A stretch of DNA of 28,214 bases from Clavulina sp. PMI_390 (lineage: Eukaryota > Basidiomycota > Agaricomycetes > Cantharellales > Hydnaceae), in the NCBI GenBank assembly GCA_015039315.1, contig WIDE01000207.1, forward strand, positions 1-28,214, given 5' to 3'. Below the pieces are notes generated by a model that made no database searches, had not been told where the DNA came from, and saw nothing but the letters and a program-made list of their open reading frames with translations. The position numbers and the translations under genes were made by a program. Positions 12,101 to 21,798 of the stretch are shown piece by piece; positions within the stretch are counted from its first letter, which is position 1; each line of letters opens with the position of its first letter.

Positions 12101-12461
12101 TGAAGCATCTTCGTCTGAGTGCTCGTCATCTGAGGGCTCGTCAACTGAGGGCTCGTCAACTGAGGGCTGTTCATTCGATCCGCCTGGGCTGCTTTGTGAG
12201 ATATCCATGCTGCTCGCGGAGTTCAACGGCGAGGTAGACTCGATGTCTGATAATTCGCTTGAGGCACCGTCTGATATGGCTAGGAGACGATGTGGTTGGG
12301 ATGCCTAGTTTCGCGAGTCTGATCGATGACGTTGGCGGAATTTTCATTTCACTTGGCTGCACTGATACCATTAGTATCTCATCGACGGTCCAAACTGATC
12401 TCATTCGGGAGTATAGTAAACTATAGCTTCGGGTTCTCTCATTCGCTGCAGAAGAAGTCAT
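9162..12461 (-). CDS. Seven-exon gene (about 950 aa), possible 2OG-Fe(II) oxygenase-like C-terminus
   Basis: Proposed exons on the minus strand, in order: 12461-12369, 12304-11872, 11787-11492, 11397-11164, 11094-10767, 10685-9824, 9768-9162. They sum to 951 codons including the stop. Introns 2 (11788-11871) and 4 (11095-11163) need GC donors (G|GCAAGT) to keep phase. The acceptor of intron 3 is uncertain (11398 is phase-consistent; a donor at about 11481 is the alternative). The N-terminus is Ser/Asp/Glu-rich with short acidic repeats, followed by a basic patch (KGTKRRR ... AKKQKAKKGR) that looks like a nuclear localisation signal. A helical segment and an Asn/Ser/Thr-rich linker follow. The last 200 residues are compact: H824-E825-E826, then strands, then WMWKGAVHVHGG with H881/H883. 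That arrangement fits the H-x-D/E...H iron site of 2OG oxygenases of the kind common in basidiomycetes. The fold call is inference. Confidence 0.72.
11095..11163 (-). other. Second GC-AG intron in the same gene (69 bases)
   Basis: The donor reads TTCGAG|GCAAGTG and the acceptor AATACAG|GAAATC. The nearby GT (GCAA|GTGACC) would break the frame, whereas the GC donor gives an exact phase-0 join between two well-supported coding segments. Confidence 0.65.
11788..11871 (-). other. GC-AG intron (84 bases)
   Basis: On the minus strand the donor reads ACAG|GCAAGT, the strong consensus for GC-type donors, and the acceptor reads CTGACAG|AC. Reading through instead meets an in-frame TAA inside the intron. 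Removing it joins two frames that both look coding, with phase 1 preserved. Confidence 0.65.
12116..12160 (-). repeat. Tandem 15-base units coding an acidic repeat
   Basis: Three adjacent units (12116-12130, 12131-12145, 12146-12160) encode, on the minus strand, repeats of the type Val/Asp-Asp-Glu-Pro/His-Ser. Two units are identical. They lie in the acidic N-terminal part of the minus-strand gene; related Ser/Asp/Glu triplets continue on both sides. Confidence 0.85.
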
Positions 12462-12639
12462 CTCATGGCATATCCTTTCGATCCAACTTATTTGCACAAC
12501 TCTAACGACGGAGGAATCATAAAGTAAAATATAATATTAAGTGTACCACTAGTGAAATATCCTATTTGACAGTTGGAGTGACTAGGACAAAGGCGCAGCA
12601 AAAAAGGGGTTTATGACAGCTGGTCTTGGCGGTACCCGC

Positions 12640-13030
12640 GTTCGACGAGGCCTTGACGCGAGAGATGGCGATTTGGACGGGGGATTGGATCGAGGGGTGG
12701 AGCGCAAGGAGTGGGAGGGACATGAGTAATCGGTAGGGAAGAGGATATGACGACTGTGGATGGTGTGGACAGAGATTGTCGGGAAGTGATGGAGTCTTGG
12801 CAAAGTCGACGTGGCCTGAGCCATCATGGTGGTGATCTCCGCCAAGGCCGAATTTTGCGGTCGTTCGGGGGATGGCGATGGACGATGGTGTAAACAAGAG
12901 GTCCATTTAGCATGGGCTAGATCGTACATGAGAATGTCGTGTCGAGCAGATGGAGCTTGATGGTGGATTGCGAGTTTGTCACAATGGTATGTGCTCCTGT
13001 GTCACGGATTCGTGCCCTCGATACCATCAA
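12640..13030. repeat. Diverged member of a dispersed repeat also present at 20632-21090
   Basis: Shared blocks include GCCATCATGG at about 12819-12828 and 20899-20908. A second shared block is the string around GGTATGTGCTCC (near 12986 and 21041), flanked in both places by TTGTCAC on the left and GTCAC on the right. The order is the same in both places. Matching is interrupted and I estimate about 60-65 % by eye, so the outer borders are approximate. Confidence 0.4.
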
Positions 13031-13745
13031 CCCTCCTGGACCGATTGGTCTATTTTTTCGTCTCTAATCTGTAAATAGCTTGCATACAACCTGTATATAC
13101 CGTCATATACTTGTTAATATCTCTTCCTCCTACGACAATGGCTGAATGAGTCTGCTTGTGCTCGTATGACGTCAACTCGAAGATTCGCCCATATCCACGC
13201 TCTCTGTTCCAGTTCTAAGGAAGGATTGTTGGGTCGCCATGTCGCACATGCTCGGTCCTCGTCTGCCTCACTGTCTCTCTCTCTGTGCTCTCGGTGATTG
13301 CTTGGTCGATTCCGTCAAATTCGATACTACGCGCATCGACGTTTCTCTACCAGATTACCACCCAGGTCTCGGGCCATCAAACGCAATTTTCTTTTCTATC
13401 GCGCCCATCGACAACATTCTCATGCGAGGAACTGCTCCCCGGGCATCGGGCCGTGTTGTGGTCGAATTGCTTCGGTCCCGGTCACGCTCCCTGAAATTCG
13501 TTTCAGTTTCGTGTCAACGTTCTTCTTTCTCCTTCCATCTGCCTCCCCTTCTCTTCTTCCCCGTTCCTCTCCCCCTCCTCTTTGTCGCAGCTCGACTCGC
13601 TCCCCTTCTCCACGACCTCGACCAATTCGACCTCCTCGCACCTCTCCTCAGTCTATTGGCGTCGTCATCGCTCTAGGTTCGTTCTCAAACTTTTTTTCTC
13701 GTATATCACTTTTATGCACCCATATCCTCGTTGGCTGAGGCCTGC

Positions 13746-13812
13746 TCGACGGCGGGCTGCAGTGATGCTCGGTCCTCGTACGATCAGCTATCACACTGCA
13801 GCCCGCCGTCGA
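13746..13812. repeat. Perfect 19-base inverted repeat (hairpin) with a 29-base loop
   Basis: The left arm TCGACGGCGGGCTGCAGTG (13746-13764) is exactly complementary to 13794-13812. The loop contains CGTACG, itself a palindrome. Transcribed, it would form a strong GC-rich stem. Confidence 0.9.
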
Positions 13813-13924
13813 ACATGCCTTGTCAGTGTGTGGACGTGGGTGAGCATTCTGTAGTAGTAAACCACTCAGCGAGGGGACTCGATAGCAGTTCCATGGAAGC
13901 CCTGCAAGCCTGTAGGGAGCTGTA

Positions 13925-13951
13925 AGTGATGCTCGGTCCTCGTACGATCAG
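13925..13951 (+). repeat. Second copy of the 27-base hairpin-loop sequence
   Basis: The 27 bases beginning AGTGATGCTCGGTCCTCGTA are repeated exactly at 13761-13787 and 13925-13951. A 15-base core (ATGCTCGGTCCTCGT) occurs a third time at 13248-13262. The first copy fills most of the loop of the inverted repeat; the second lies 164 bases downstream next to a small imperfect stem (CCCTGCA ... TGTAGGG). Confidence 0.9.
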
Positions 13952-15347
13952 TTGATCTGCTGTGTCCCTCAACGTTTGGTATTTTCGCGAGACAATCGTT
14001 CGCGTTGTCGATATTCTTTTACTCTTTTGTTCGTTTATTTGTTTCTTCCTCAAAGATGCTTTTGTTTGGAGGACGATTCGTACTAAACTGACTCACGATC
14101 TCTCGTTGCCTCCTCACATGTATACCCCGCCCACTTGGCCTTTGGGCGATATGCATTTACGATGGCCGTCCAGTTTAGCCGTCACCATCACTCCGTGCTC
14201 CTATGGATCGACCTCGCATCTCGTGTCCGCATGTCGTGCCGGATGTCACTCCCGACTAGTATTTACATGCCAAGTGGGTTGTCCATATTTTCCTATTACT
14301 TTCTCTCTTTTGTCGCATCCACTGTCGTAGAGGGCCATGCAGCATGGCATTCGGCTACCGACAACGTGGCAATTTCGCTTCATGCCTCACCCCCATCTTG
14401 CCTGGTCGCCCTCGTCATTGCCCACCACCATCTTACACATCATTTATTACCATACTTTCATCACTCCGTCCCTCCTTTGCTCCATTCCTCCAATGCCACT
14501 CGTTCCTCTGCTTTTATTCTCGTTTGAGTCTCGAGAGTGTCCTGCTTCTTTTTCTGACCATTCAATCCATTCATCGATTCCGCCTTTGTGTATGGGCCGC
14601 TCTCGGTCCAGTCGCCGCTATCCATTCCGCTCATTGCTTCGTTGTTCTTTTTGCCCTCATCTTTCAATCCATCACTGTTCCCATTGGATGGTGCATACCC
14701 ACTTCATCGCCTCACCAATCATTATCAATACCCATATTGGCGTTGGCCTTTTGGGTATTGCGGTGTTGTAGTTGGGTCTATCGTCGAATCAGCGCGTACG
14801 CTCGCCTCTGCGTCTCCCTTTTGTTGATATATTCTTCTTAGTCCTTTCCTATTCCGTCACTTCTTTCGGGACAAGCGCCACACTTGATGTCTGTTCATTA
14901 TTTCGTCACCCGTCATTGGCATCCATTTGCCCGCCCTATTCCCTTTTGGTGCTCTCGACGTCGGTTTGATCAACGCGCGGCTCAGGGCTTGGTCATGCTC
15001 TGGGTCCATGATCGTATAGGTGGAAGGAAGGTCTGGTGTCGATGCCTTGGGCACTATCGGAACAATGTTCACATTGTCTATTCATCGGGTATCTAGGCGG
15101 GCACCCAGGCGGAGTTTCCCTTGACATAGGAGGCTGTTTCTCCGACGTCGAGTTTACTTCTCCGGCAACAATGAGTCATTTTCTAATTACAGTCTCTATT
15201 CCCTCGCATTGTAGTTTTAGGAAAAAAATGTTTTGGTATTCATCGATTACTTCCACTCGCAATACACATACTCTTAGCGCCGTTACTCTGTTTGGTCCTG
15301 TTGAGTGACCTAATTCGCCTTTATCGTTGGCTTCAGTCCTTTCCTCA

Positions 15348-16988
15348 ATGTCCGATTTACCACCCACTCCTGCGTCTCTGGAAGCCACAGGTATGCGATG
15401 AGTTAATTTTCCCTCTCCACGTCAAACTTGTACAACGGAAGACTCATTTTTTGCGCGCGTCCAGTGCGTGATATCACGAGGGACATGCTCCTCGTTGAAG
15501 GCCAAACCGCACGCCTTTACGCGATCGTTGAACGCCTCGATCAGGCGGGGGCCTTTGATGTGACCGAAGATCTCATTACCCATCAGACTGCTGCATTATC
15601 TGAATTCGCTCATTCCGCTGTCGACAATGCCGTTTCTCATGTGAGCAAAATCCAGGAGTTGGTGACCAGACGGGTTCGAGGTCTATCCCATACCTGTGAT
15701 GCCATCCGAAGAAACTACTGGCCGCCCTTCACGACAAAGAAGCCCAAAAAACCGCCCCAACCCAATGTTGGGCCACCCTCCATAGACCCGCTCCCTCCCA
15801 CGCAGTCTTCGGTGGCGACACTGGTGAATACTCCTGCACAAACAGTGACCCGCGTCGAGGTGGAATATGGCGGAATAATCTATACTGCGGTTCTGATCAC
15901 TAATCCTGCCGCGGCGGACGAGTGGATCGCAAACAACGTCGAGTCAGTATTCCCAATCACATCTTTTACGTGCTTCCTCTCCACGGCCATTTTTTTTTCC
16001 TGTTTATGCGCCTTTTTCCTTACTAACGTATCATAACTTGGCTTTATTTCATCCATGTGCAATCGTCTTAGTTTGAAGCACGCGGAAATTGTCCTCGCGT
16101 CTGTCGATACAGAGAGTCAGAAGGCTACGAAAAGTAAACCCGGGAATTTTCTACCTTGCTGCTTGATATCGATTGCAATACATGGAGTATCGGAAGTGGC
16201 CCTCTTCTGGCTCGATCCCCAACTACCACGAGATCAGCGCAGTATGTTCATTCATTTGGTTAGATTGCTCACCAAATTCATGCTTGTTTCTTCTAGTCCC
16301 GGAGAACCTCGCCGCTTTTCTCGCAAAGGAGGAAATATTGAAGGGCGGGTGTGCCATTGAAGGTTTGTCGTCTCTAACTTTCACATACTTTTTCTGCTGA
16401 CATTTTCCCTTTGTTAGGCGACGCGAAGAATATCCTTGATGCCAGCACCGTCAAGATGGAGTCCATCATAAATCTGAGTTATTTGGCGAAAGAACTCTAC
16501 CCATCCGCGTATCCCATATCCACTTATGAAGGTCTGGATGTGTCCCTCTCGTCCATCAGTGAGAGCGTGTGTGGCGTCAAGATGCTCAAGGACCACACCG
16601 TCTCCGACTGGGAGACGGGTGTCTATTCCGAGGCAATGATCAAATGTTTGTCGTTTTCGTCTTGCTGCTCTTTCATTTTCGTTGGTGCCTATACTGAGAT
16701 TAAGCCAATATAGATGCCGCGATCGACGCAATTGCTGGGCTCTGCGCTCTACAGCGCCTGCTGACCGGCCATCCTGTGCCATCACCCCCTTGGCTAGCTC
16801 GATCCATCGTCAGCTCGCTAGGAACGAGCGATAAGTACTGTCGTTCGGTTGGCCTTCCCACCTCACGAGGCCTCGATGCTGACCCCGCTGGAGTCCAAGT
16901 ACTAGCTCTCCTGGCGTCAATCTTGTTCGCTGTGTTGTCTCACGCCAATTCTAACGCCACCTTTGTCGATTCTCTCGATCTCGATTAG
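15348..16988 (+). CDS. 3'-5' exonuclease, DEDDy (RNase D / WRN exonuclease-like), 401 aa
   Basis: Seven exons: 15348-15390, 15465-15942, 16072-16133, 16188-16241, 16297-16362, 16418-16645, 16714-16988. All phases agree, and introns have standard GT..AG borders; intron 2 carries a TACTAAC branch site. The N-terminal 150 residues are helical with a Lys/Pro-rich linker. The exonuclease domain follows: ExoI has D186-T-E188, ExoII has GGCAIEGD with D236, and ExoIII has YAAID with Y311 and D315. SDWE precedes ExoIII, as is typical of this family. The enzyme should remove nucleotides from 3' ends of RNA or DNA using two metal ions held by these acidic residues. There is no helicase or HRDC domain, so it is a stand-alone exonuclease. 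The ExoI environment lacks the usual Trp after the Glu (Ser here), which could affect activity. The substrate is not predictable. Confidence 0.87.
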
Positions 16989-17400
16989 AACCTCTGAATA
17001 TCCACATCTTCTTGCTCCTCGTCATTTTCATCAGTGTCGATAATTCTGTGTTTGGTCATTCACTCTGCGTTCTTATTGCCCTTTGACTCTGCTATCGACG
17101 TATCGTGCATTGCTCGCTTTCCATACTCGCTGTGTTCAAATGCTTTTGCCTTTTTGCTCCATGAAATCGACCGCATCTAAACTTCGTACAGCACCGTCGA
17201 CTTTTAGTTTGGTCATTTGTATTCGTCGTGCTCTAGTCTCCACTTGCAGAATTGGTAGCCTATGTTGACTATATATTCATCCTACCGAGCCCGACCTTGG
17301 CGAGATTTCGACCTGGCTGAACCGCTTAAATTATCCTCGCTTCATTCACTTCTAGGAGCGACTCCAGGGCAATCACTGAGTTTTAATCGATATCGTCATA
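16989..17400. other. Intergenic; nothing recognised
   Basis: This follows the exonuclease stop codon. It is T/C-rich, with only short competing frames. A small open frame at 17083-17268 has no supporting features. Confidence 0.45.
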
Positions 17401-18065
17401 ATGCTCTCCCAGTCTCGCAGCCACCAAGCCCTCTTGAGATCGTTGCAAGGCGCACTCGCTAACCTCACTAGCTCGGTACTACAAGTCGCATGTTCTCATT
17501 TGGCATTCTCGTCATGAGAAAGGCATATCGTGGCGCACGTCGGCTGCACCATATATCTTTCTCAATGCTCCTGGTACTTGACGGACTCCCCGACGCCGAT
17601 ATTCCAGCCCACTTTGTGCTCGCCTTGGTGCCAGCCTCAATGACTCTCTCCTTGCCTCTATACATTATATTAGCAGCTCAAAAATGCATCAAACTCTGGT
17701 ACATATACACCGAATGCCTTTGAGCCTCTCTGATATAAACTGCATAGCTGACAGTACTGTTCCAATCTTCTGCAAGCATATAGCCCCTATTGATCCTCCC
17801 ATTTCGCTGGCGCTCTCCTCGGGCCAGGTCACGAGCGCGAGAGGGTTGATCGAACTGGCATAGAGCTCCCCGATACTACATCGACACGACCTGAGCATCC
17901 CAAAAATGGAAAGTTTATGAGATCGTCCCGAGTACCGACCTCAGTACCGACCTCGTGTTTGCTTCCACTCGCTCTCTCCCCTTCATTCTCATCTTTGCCA
18001 GTGTCCAAACGGAGAAGGATGCTGAGGGTCTCCAAGAAACTGAGAAGACTATTCCTCCGTCCTGA
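17401..18065 (+). CDS. Candidate four- or five-exon gene, unrecognised (about 155 aa)
   Basis: A phase-consistent model is 17401-17475, 17523-17698, 17755-17827, 17922-18065, starting at ATG and ending at TGA. The middle exon has a hydrophobic stretch (FVLALVPASMTLSLPLYIIL) that could be one membrane segment. The third intron (17828-17921) is a weaker choice. The last exon contains a directly repeated 12-base TCAGTACCGACC-like unit encoding Ser-Thr-Asp-Leu twice. I do not recognise the product. The downstream segment at 18201-18580 may belong to the same gene if a further intron removes the TGA, or this may be a decayed gene. Confidence 0.3.
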
Positions 18066-18194
18066 TGCCTCGCCACTGGTCTTCTTTTTGCATCTCGACC
18101 ACCACTCGGAGCGAGTCTAGCGAATGATCCTGGTGAGTTTCATTCATTTTCCCTCTGCTCTCGCTGCGTCTCTACGAATCTCAAAATCCTCCTC

Positions 18195-18580
18195 TTAGCG
18201 ATGCGGTGGTATCATCACCACTTCAATCAAGTTTGCAGATTTCGTGCTCCTCGAAACTGCTCGCAAGACGTATATTCGATACCATGCTTCGATTCGAGGC
18301 AATTGCTCGTATCGCATCTTGGACCTGCGCTGGATAAAGAACTCTATCAACGAGGGGATGACTTTGTATGGCGGAAATTATGGGGGCTGGGGGCTGGAGC
18401 GATTTGCTGGACGGCATCGTTATTCGTAAGTATTATTTTCGTTTACTTGTATCCCCGTTCTCCATCGAGCTAATCGACTCTACGTTCCTTTATCACCCCC
18501 AAAGTCGTGTGCGAGGGGATAACTCTAGGACGCTGACCTTGGCTAAAGACGGTCTCGAGATCATTAGCAACCCCCGATAG
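18195..18580 (+). CDS. Candidate 3' exons of an unrecognised gene (frame uncertain)
   Basis: A good donor (TTATTC|GTAAGT, 18426) and acceptor (CCCCAAAG at about 18505) define an intron. One frame before it joins cleanly to a short last exon ending in TAG at 18578-18580 (peptide end LTLAKDGLEIISNPR). A different frame before the same intron reads more like protein (KELYQRGDDFVWRKLWGLG) but stops soon after the join. Two plausible frames over the same bases suggest either a frameshifted gene or chance openness. Confidence 0.25.
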
Positions 18581-19011
18581 TCTTTTCTCCGTATCGCCTT
18601 TCCTACTTCCATTTAGTCTCGCCATCCCCCTCGCTGTGGTGGTTTCTCGTCCACGTTACTTTAATCATTGACCTCGCTGGCTCTACCTCCGTTTTTCGTC
18701 CCGTGTACCACCTCGTTATCTTTCTCTCTCTCTCATTGTTCATACCACAATAATATGACTTCGGCAGTCAAATCGCAAATTTGATCATCGACTGTCCTGA
18801 TTTCACTCTTTTCGTTGGCCAAGTTATGATGGTGCTGCCCATATCTGTTCAGCTTGCATGATGGGCCAGCCTGATCTTACTTCAACATTTACTAGCTCGC
18901 ACTTTCGATGCCTCATTGCATGGTATTTCGAGCATGCACGCGCAAGTTTGATGATCGCTCAAACATAGGAGTGATAACGTAACACATAAACATTACCGGG
19001 CTGTCAACAAA
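18581..19011. other. Intergenic; nothing recognised
   Basis: This sits between a plus-strand candidate and the stop codon of the minus-strand gene, so the transcripts converge here. The sequence is mixed, with stop codons in all frames and no notable repeat. Confidence 0.5.
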
Positions 19012-20842
19012 CTACGCTATCCTATGCCTGGTGACATGCAACTGAGCCGCAACAGCCGGCCTTCCAATCCCTCTCAGCCAACAGTCAATCATATCTCTAG
19101 ATCGTTGCTCTTCAAAACGCTCCGGCATCAATTCCGTCATATAGTCTCTGAAGTACCGTCGATGCGAACAATGGAAGGGGGGTATATGATGGGAAATGTC
19201 TTTGCCGAATTGATGGGATCGAATACGAGGGAGATGGTCGGTGTGGAGAAGGGGTGAATTTAGGGACCGAGCCAAATGAAAAGGAACCTGTAACCAGAGC
19301 GCAAAAGAAAAGGTCAAATCGAACCACAAATCCAGAGTTCATAGCTTGCAGAATATAGATTTGCGTACCTGTTAACCTGGAAACTACCACGCGTTCCTGT
19401 CGTTGGCGGGTACAGCACTCTCCCTGGTTGGTAGTAGACCTCTACGTGCAAAACGGACGCGTCAGGACCGGATTCAATCCGTGTTGTTATCTCGGCCTAC
19501 CTTGATGGAGAGTCAACTCGACACCGAACACCAGGGTAAACGAGTTTCGTCGATTGGGCGACGGTTGCGGTAACAGACAGGATGGGCGCTTTGGGTGGGG
19601 GTGGAATTCGCGCGGAATGTTAGATGACGGATATCGAGTAGAACCACTTGGAGGAACGAACGGGGAACACGGATGAGGACGATGGTATTCTTGACCACAC
19701 CAGCGATCTGATAGCGAGGGAGTAGAGTGAGGTCAGTCGTATGTGTGCGTATGCATACGGCGACAGAGGTGAGGGAAGGTGGGATGATGATAACTGAAGA
19801 TAAAGCGAACAGTCCTGCAAACATAGGCTCGATTGTTCTCGTGTGGTCAAAGACACCTGCGTACCTTTCCAAATGTGCCCAGAGAGGGCGAGTTTGTGGA
19901 TGATATTACCCCAGTTGGGGATCGATGTAATGTAACAAATGTCGATATCGCGGAGGTGTGTGGTAGACATATCAGCAACTCGGTCACTAGGAGAGGCATG
20001 GATCAAACAATATATTATACGTCAGTCGTTGCTTTGGCTTGCATATGCGAGTATTTTATACCTTTTGTTGGAAGAGGAGCTGTCTTCAGCCTCCCAGCCG
20101 GGGGTTGTGAGTCAAAGAAAGTTTATCCTATACGATTGCAAAGTCCAGTTAGTTGTCAGCATGACCAGCGTAATACCTCACTAGATGATAGGCGGTGCTG
20201 ACCATCAAAAAGTCTGATACCCAAGCCGGGGGTACTGGTGCTCGATGGTCATGAGGATCGAGGGCGAAGATGGGATGGGGAGCAAAGACGACTACAAATA
20301 GCAGATGAGTTGGGATAATCCTATTTGGTACGATTGAATGTGGGGTCTCACTTGATATTAGGGTGCTAGCATTTGAAAAGAGTCCTTGGAGCGCCGTGAT
20401 AAGCGCTGGACCAAGTCCTGCGACGACGCCACGCAATATGAGCCCTTCACACTCGAAACTCGCGCAGGCAATAGCCTTTGCGAAGCTCGGCCCAAGGCGC
20501 TGGTAAAGACTCGACGTTTCGACCGGATCACCACTCGCCCGGAGCGTGAAACTGTTCCCACGTGGGCCCACAGCGATAGACGAACTGGTATGATGAGTGG
20601 AGGGTCAAGGTGCGGGGGTCCAGTGAACGCTCGTCCACGAGGCGGCTGAGAAAACTCGACGAAACCTGGAACGCTCCTTGGCCCGCAAGGATGAGTTCAG
20701 GATAGTTGTCTGGGTGAGTTTCCTCGACGTTGACGTGGCTGACAAAGGAGCCGGTTGGCGGGGAGTGGTGCAGAGGTCGAACAACGGGTCTTCCACGACG
20801 CAGCAAAGAAAACACGATGAAACCGCGTGCGCTCCTTGACAC
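19012..20842 (-). CDS. Unrecognised gene of at least nine exons (5' end unresolved)
   Basis: Minus-strand exons, in order: (open from 20842)-20532, 20458-20352, 20291-20182, 20090-20062, 19986-19865, 19814-19648, 19588-19501, 19441-19377, 19287-19012. Every junction keeps phase, and the model ends at TAG 19012-19014. Eight independent joins agreeing is strong evidence of a real gene, although single codon-level choices (for example the donor at 19647) could shift. Peptide landmarks are EGLILRGVVAGLGPALITAL, PPAWVSDFLMVSTAYHL, IPNWGNIIHKLALSGHIWKG, LFALSSVIIIPPSLTSVAVC, EVYYQPGRVLYPP and a polar C-terminus (FRDYMTELMPERFEEQRSR). There are one or two hydrophobic stretches but no clear multi-pass pattern. 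The start codon is not found: the first listed exon has no in-frame ATG, so at least one more exon lies upstream of 20842. The exon nearest the 5' end overlaps a tandem repeat. No function is assigned. Confidence 0.55.
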
Positions 20843-20901
20843 GCAAGGATGAGCCCGGGATAGTCATATGATGAGTTTTCTCGACATTGACGCGGTCGGC
20901 G
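20632..20901. repeat. Imperfect tandem duplication, unit about 110 bases, offset 159
   Basis: Bases about 20632-20742 and 20791-20901 match in the same orientation. Shared words include GCTCCTTG, GCAAGGATGAG, GGGATAGT/AGGATAGT, GAGTTT and TCTCGACATTGACG/CCTCGACGTTGACG. Translated on the minus strand, one copy is in the frame of the unrecognised gene (NVEETHPDNYPELIL), while the other gives the related NVEKTHH then shifts frame. A third, more diverged relative lies near 12740-12900. Confidence 0.6.
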
Positions 20902-21798
20902 CCATCATGGTCAGATGATAAAGTCGTCCGGACGGGTACGATGGCGGTGGATAGTGGTGGACGCGGGAGGTCGCATGGTCGTTGAGGGCGGTGGAGTAAA
21001 GGTGGTGGCGAAGACAAACTTGTCTCGTGGTGCTTGTCACACGGTATGTGCTCCCGCGTCACATGTCACGGGCTCGAGTCTTCGATGTAGTCCTCCATGG
21101 TAGTCCACGATGGAATTCATAATCCTCGTATCATAGACCTGCCTTTTATGGATCTGGCATAGTATGAAAATCAACATATCCACATCGTGCCGCATTCGTA
21201 CTGTGATAGTGCCCCAGTTAAACCTACCTGGCTTTGAAACGCCAATTTGTCGAGTTGCCCATAAATTCCACTCATTATCTCTATTCACACTAACTCTTCT
21301 GCCCTTGCAAAGGGGAATGCGGATGAACAAATCACATGTCTTTGATTATCTCCCCATCCGTGATGCCATAAATTCGATGCATGCTGCTTGTACCGAATTT
21401 CATTCATGCCGATGAGTTTGCCTCTAATTCTGTCCTATCGAGAGGTTTTATATAATCAAATGAGCTTCTCATATGAATATTTCCTTGCTTGGTCTTGCGC
21501 ACTCTCCTGTTAGTTTGGGATTCGGTTGGAGGTGTTGTGTCTTGTGTTCAGCGAAGGTGGTTTCAACAGTTTGCCTTGATCTCTCGTTCGACTACCTTGC
21601 CCACAGTCGTGGCGGGTCTGATCATTTCATAGGCGATATCTCTGTCCGCTTCACCTTTTTCTTTTTACTCCAACTCATTTGTGGCGCCTCCATACCTCGT
21701 GTTGGCGACATCCGATCTTTGCAACTTTCTCCTTGTGTTCCCAGTCGCCCGACTTGCACTCATTCCGTATAATACCCCGTTGCTCGCCTCTATCTGCA
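20843..21798. other. Region between divergent genes; holds repeat DNA, probably promoters and 5' exons
   Basis: The left part (to about 21090) continues the dispersed repeat shared with 12640-13030 and likely includes the missing first exon(s) of the minus-strand gene. From about 21100 to 21798 the sequence is T/C-rich with short frames only and should contain the promoter of the plus-strand gene starting at 21799. No defined regulatory motif was identified. Confidence 0.45.

Larger units (their letters stand above)
12462..15347. other. Long intergenic region with repeats; no convincing gene
   Basis: It separates the divergent starts of the minus-strand oxygenase-like gene and the exonuclease gene, so it must hold both promoters. 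Plus-strand frames of 90-165 codons (for example 13239-13676 and 14344-14841) are open because the DNA is T/C-rich and poor in stops; several frames are open at once, so I do not call them. On the minus strand, short polar peptides at 14461-14667 and 14857-15072 look more protein-like, but I could not join them by splicing with consistent phase. An A/T-rich patch lies at 12515-12560, just upstream of the minus-strand gene. Confidence 0.5.

Noticed and set aside
9162..12461. Idea that the minus-strand gene is a transposase or retroelement polyprotein
   Set aside because: No reverse transcriptase, integrase, DDE or zinc-knuckle motif is visible, and the gene has seven phase-consistent exons.
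13239..14841. Plus-strand open frames of up to 165 codons in the 13-15 kb spacer
   Set aside because: Two or three frames are open at once over T/C-rich DNA, peptides are Ser/Leu/Pro/His-rich with no motif, and no splice model improves them.
14461..15388. Possible minus-strand gene from several polar peptides
   Set aside because: The pieces look protein-like but stops separate them and no set of GT/GC..AG introns joined them in phase; charged peptides are also expected opposite T/C-rich DNA.
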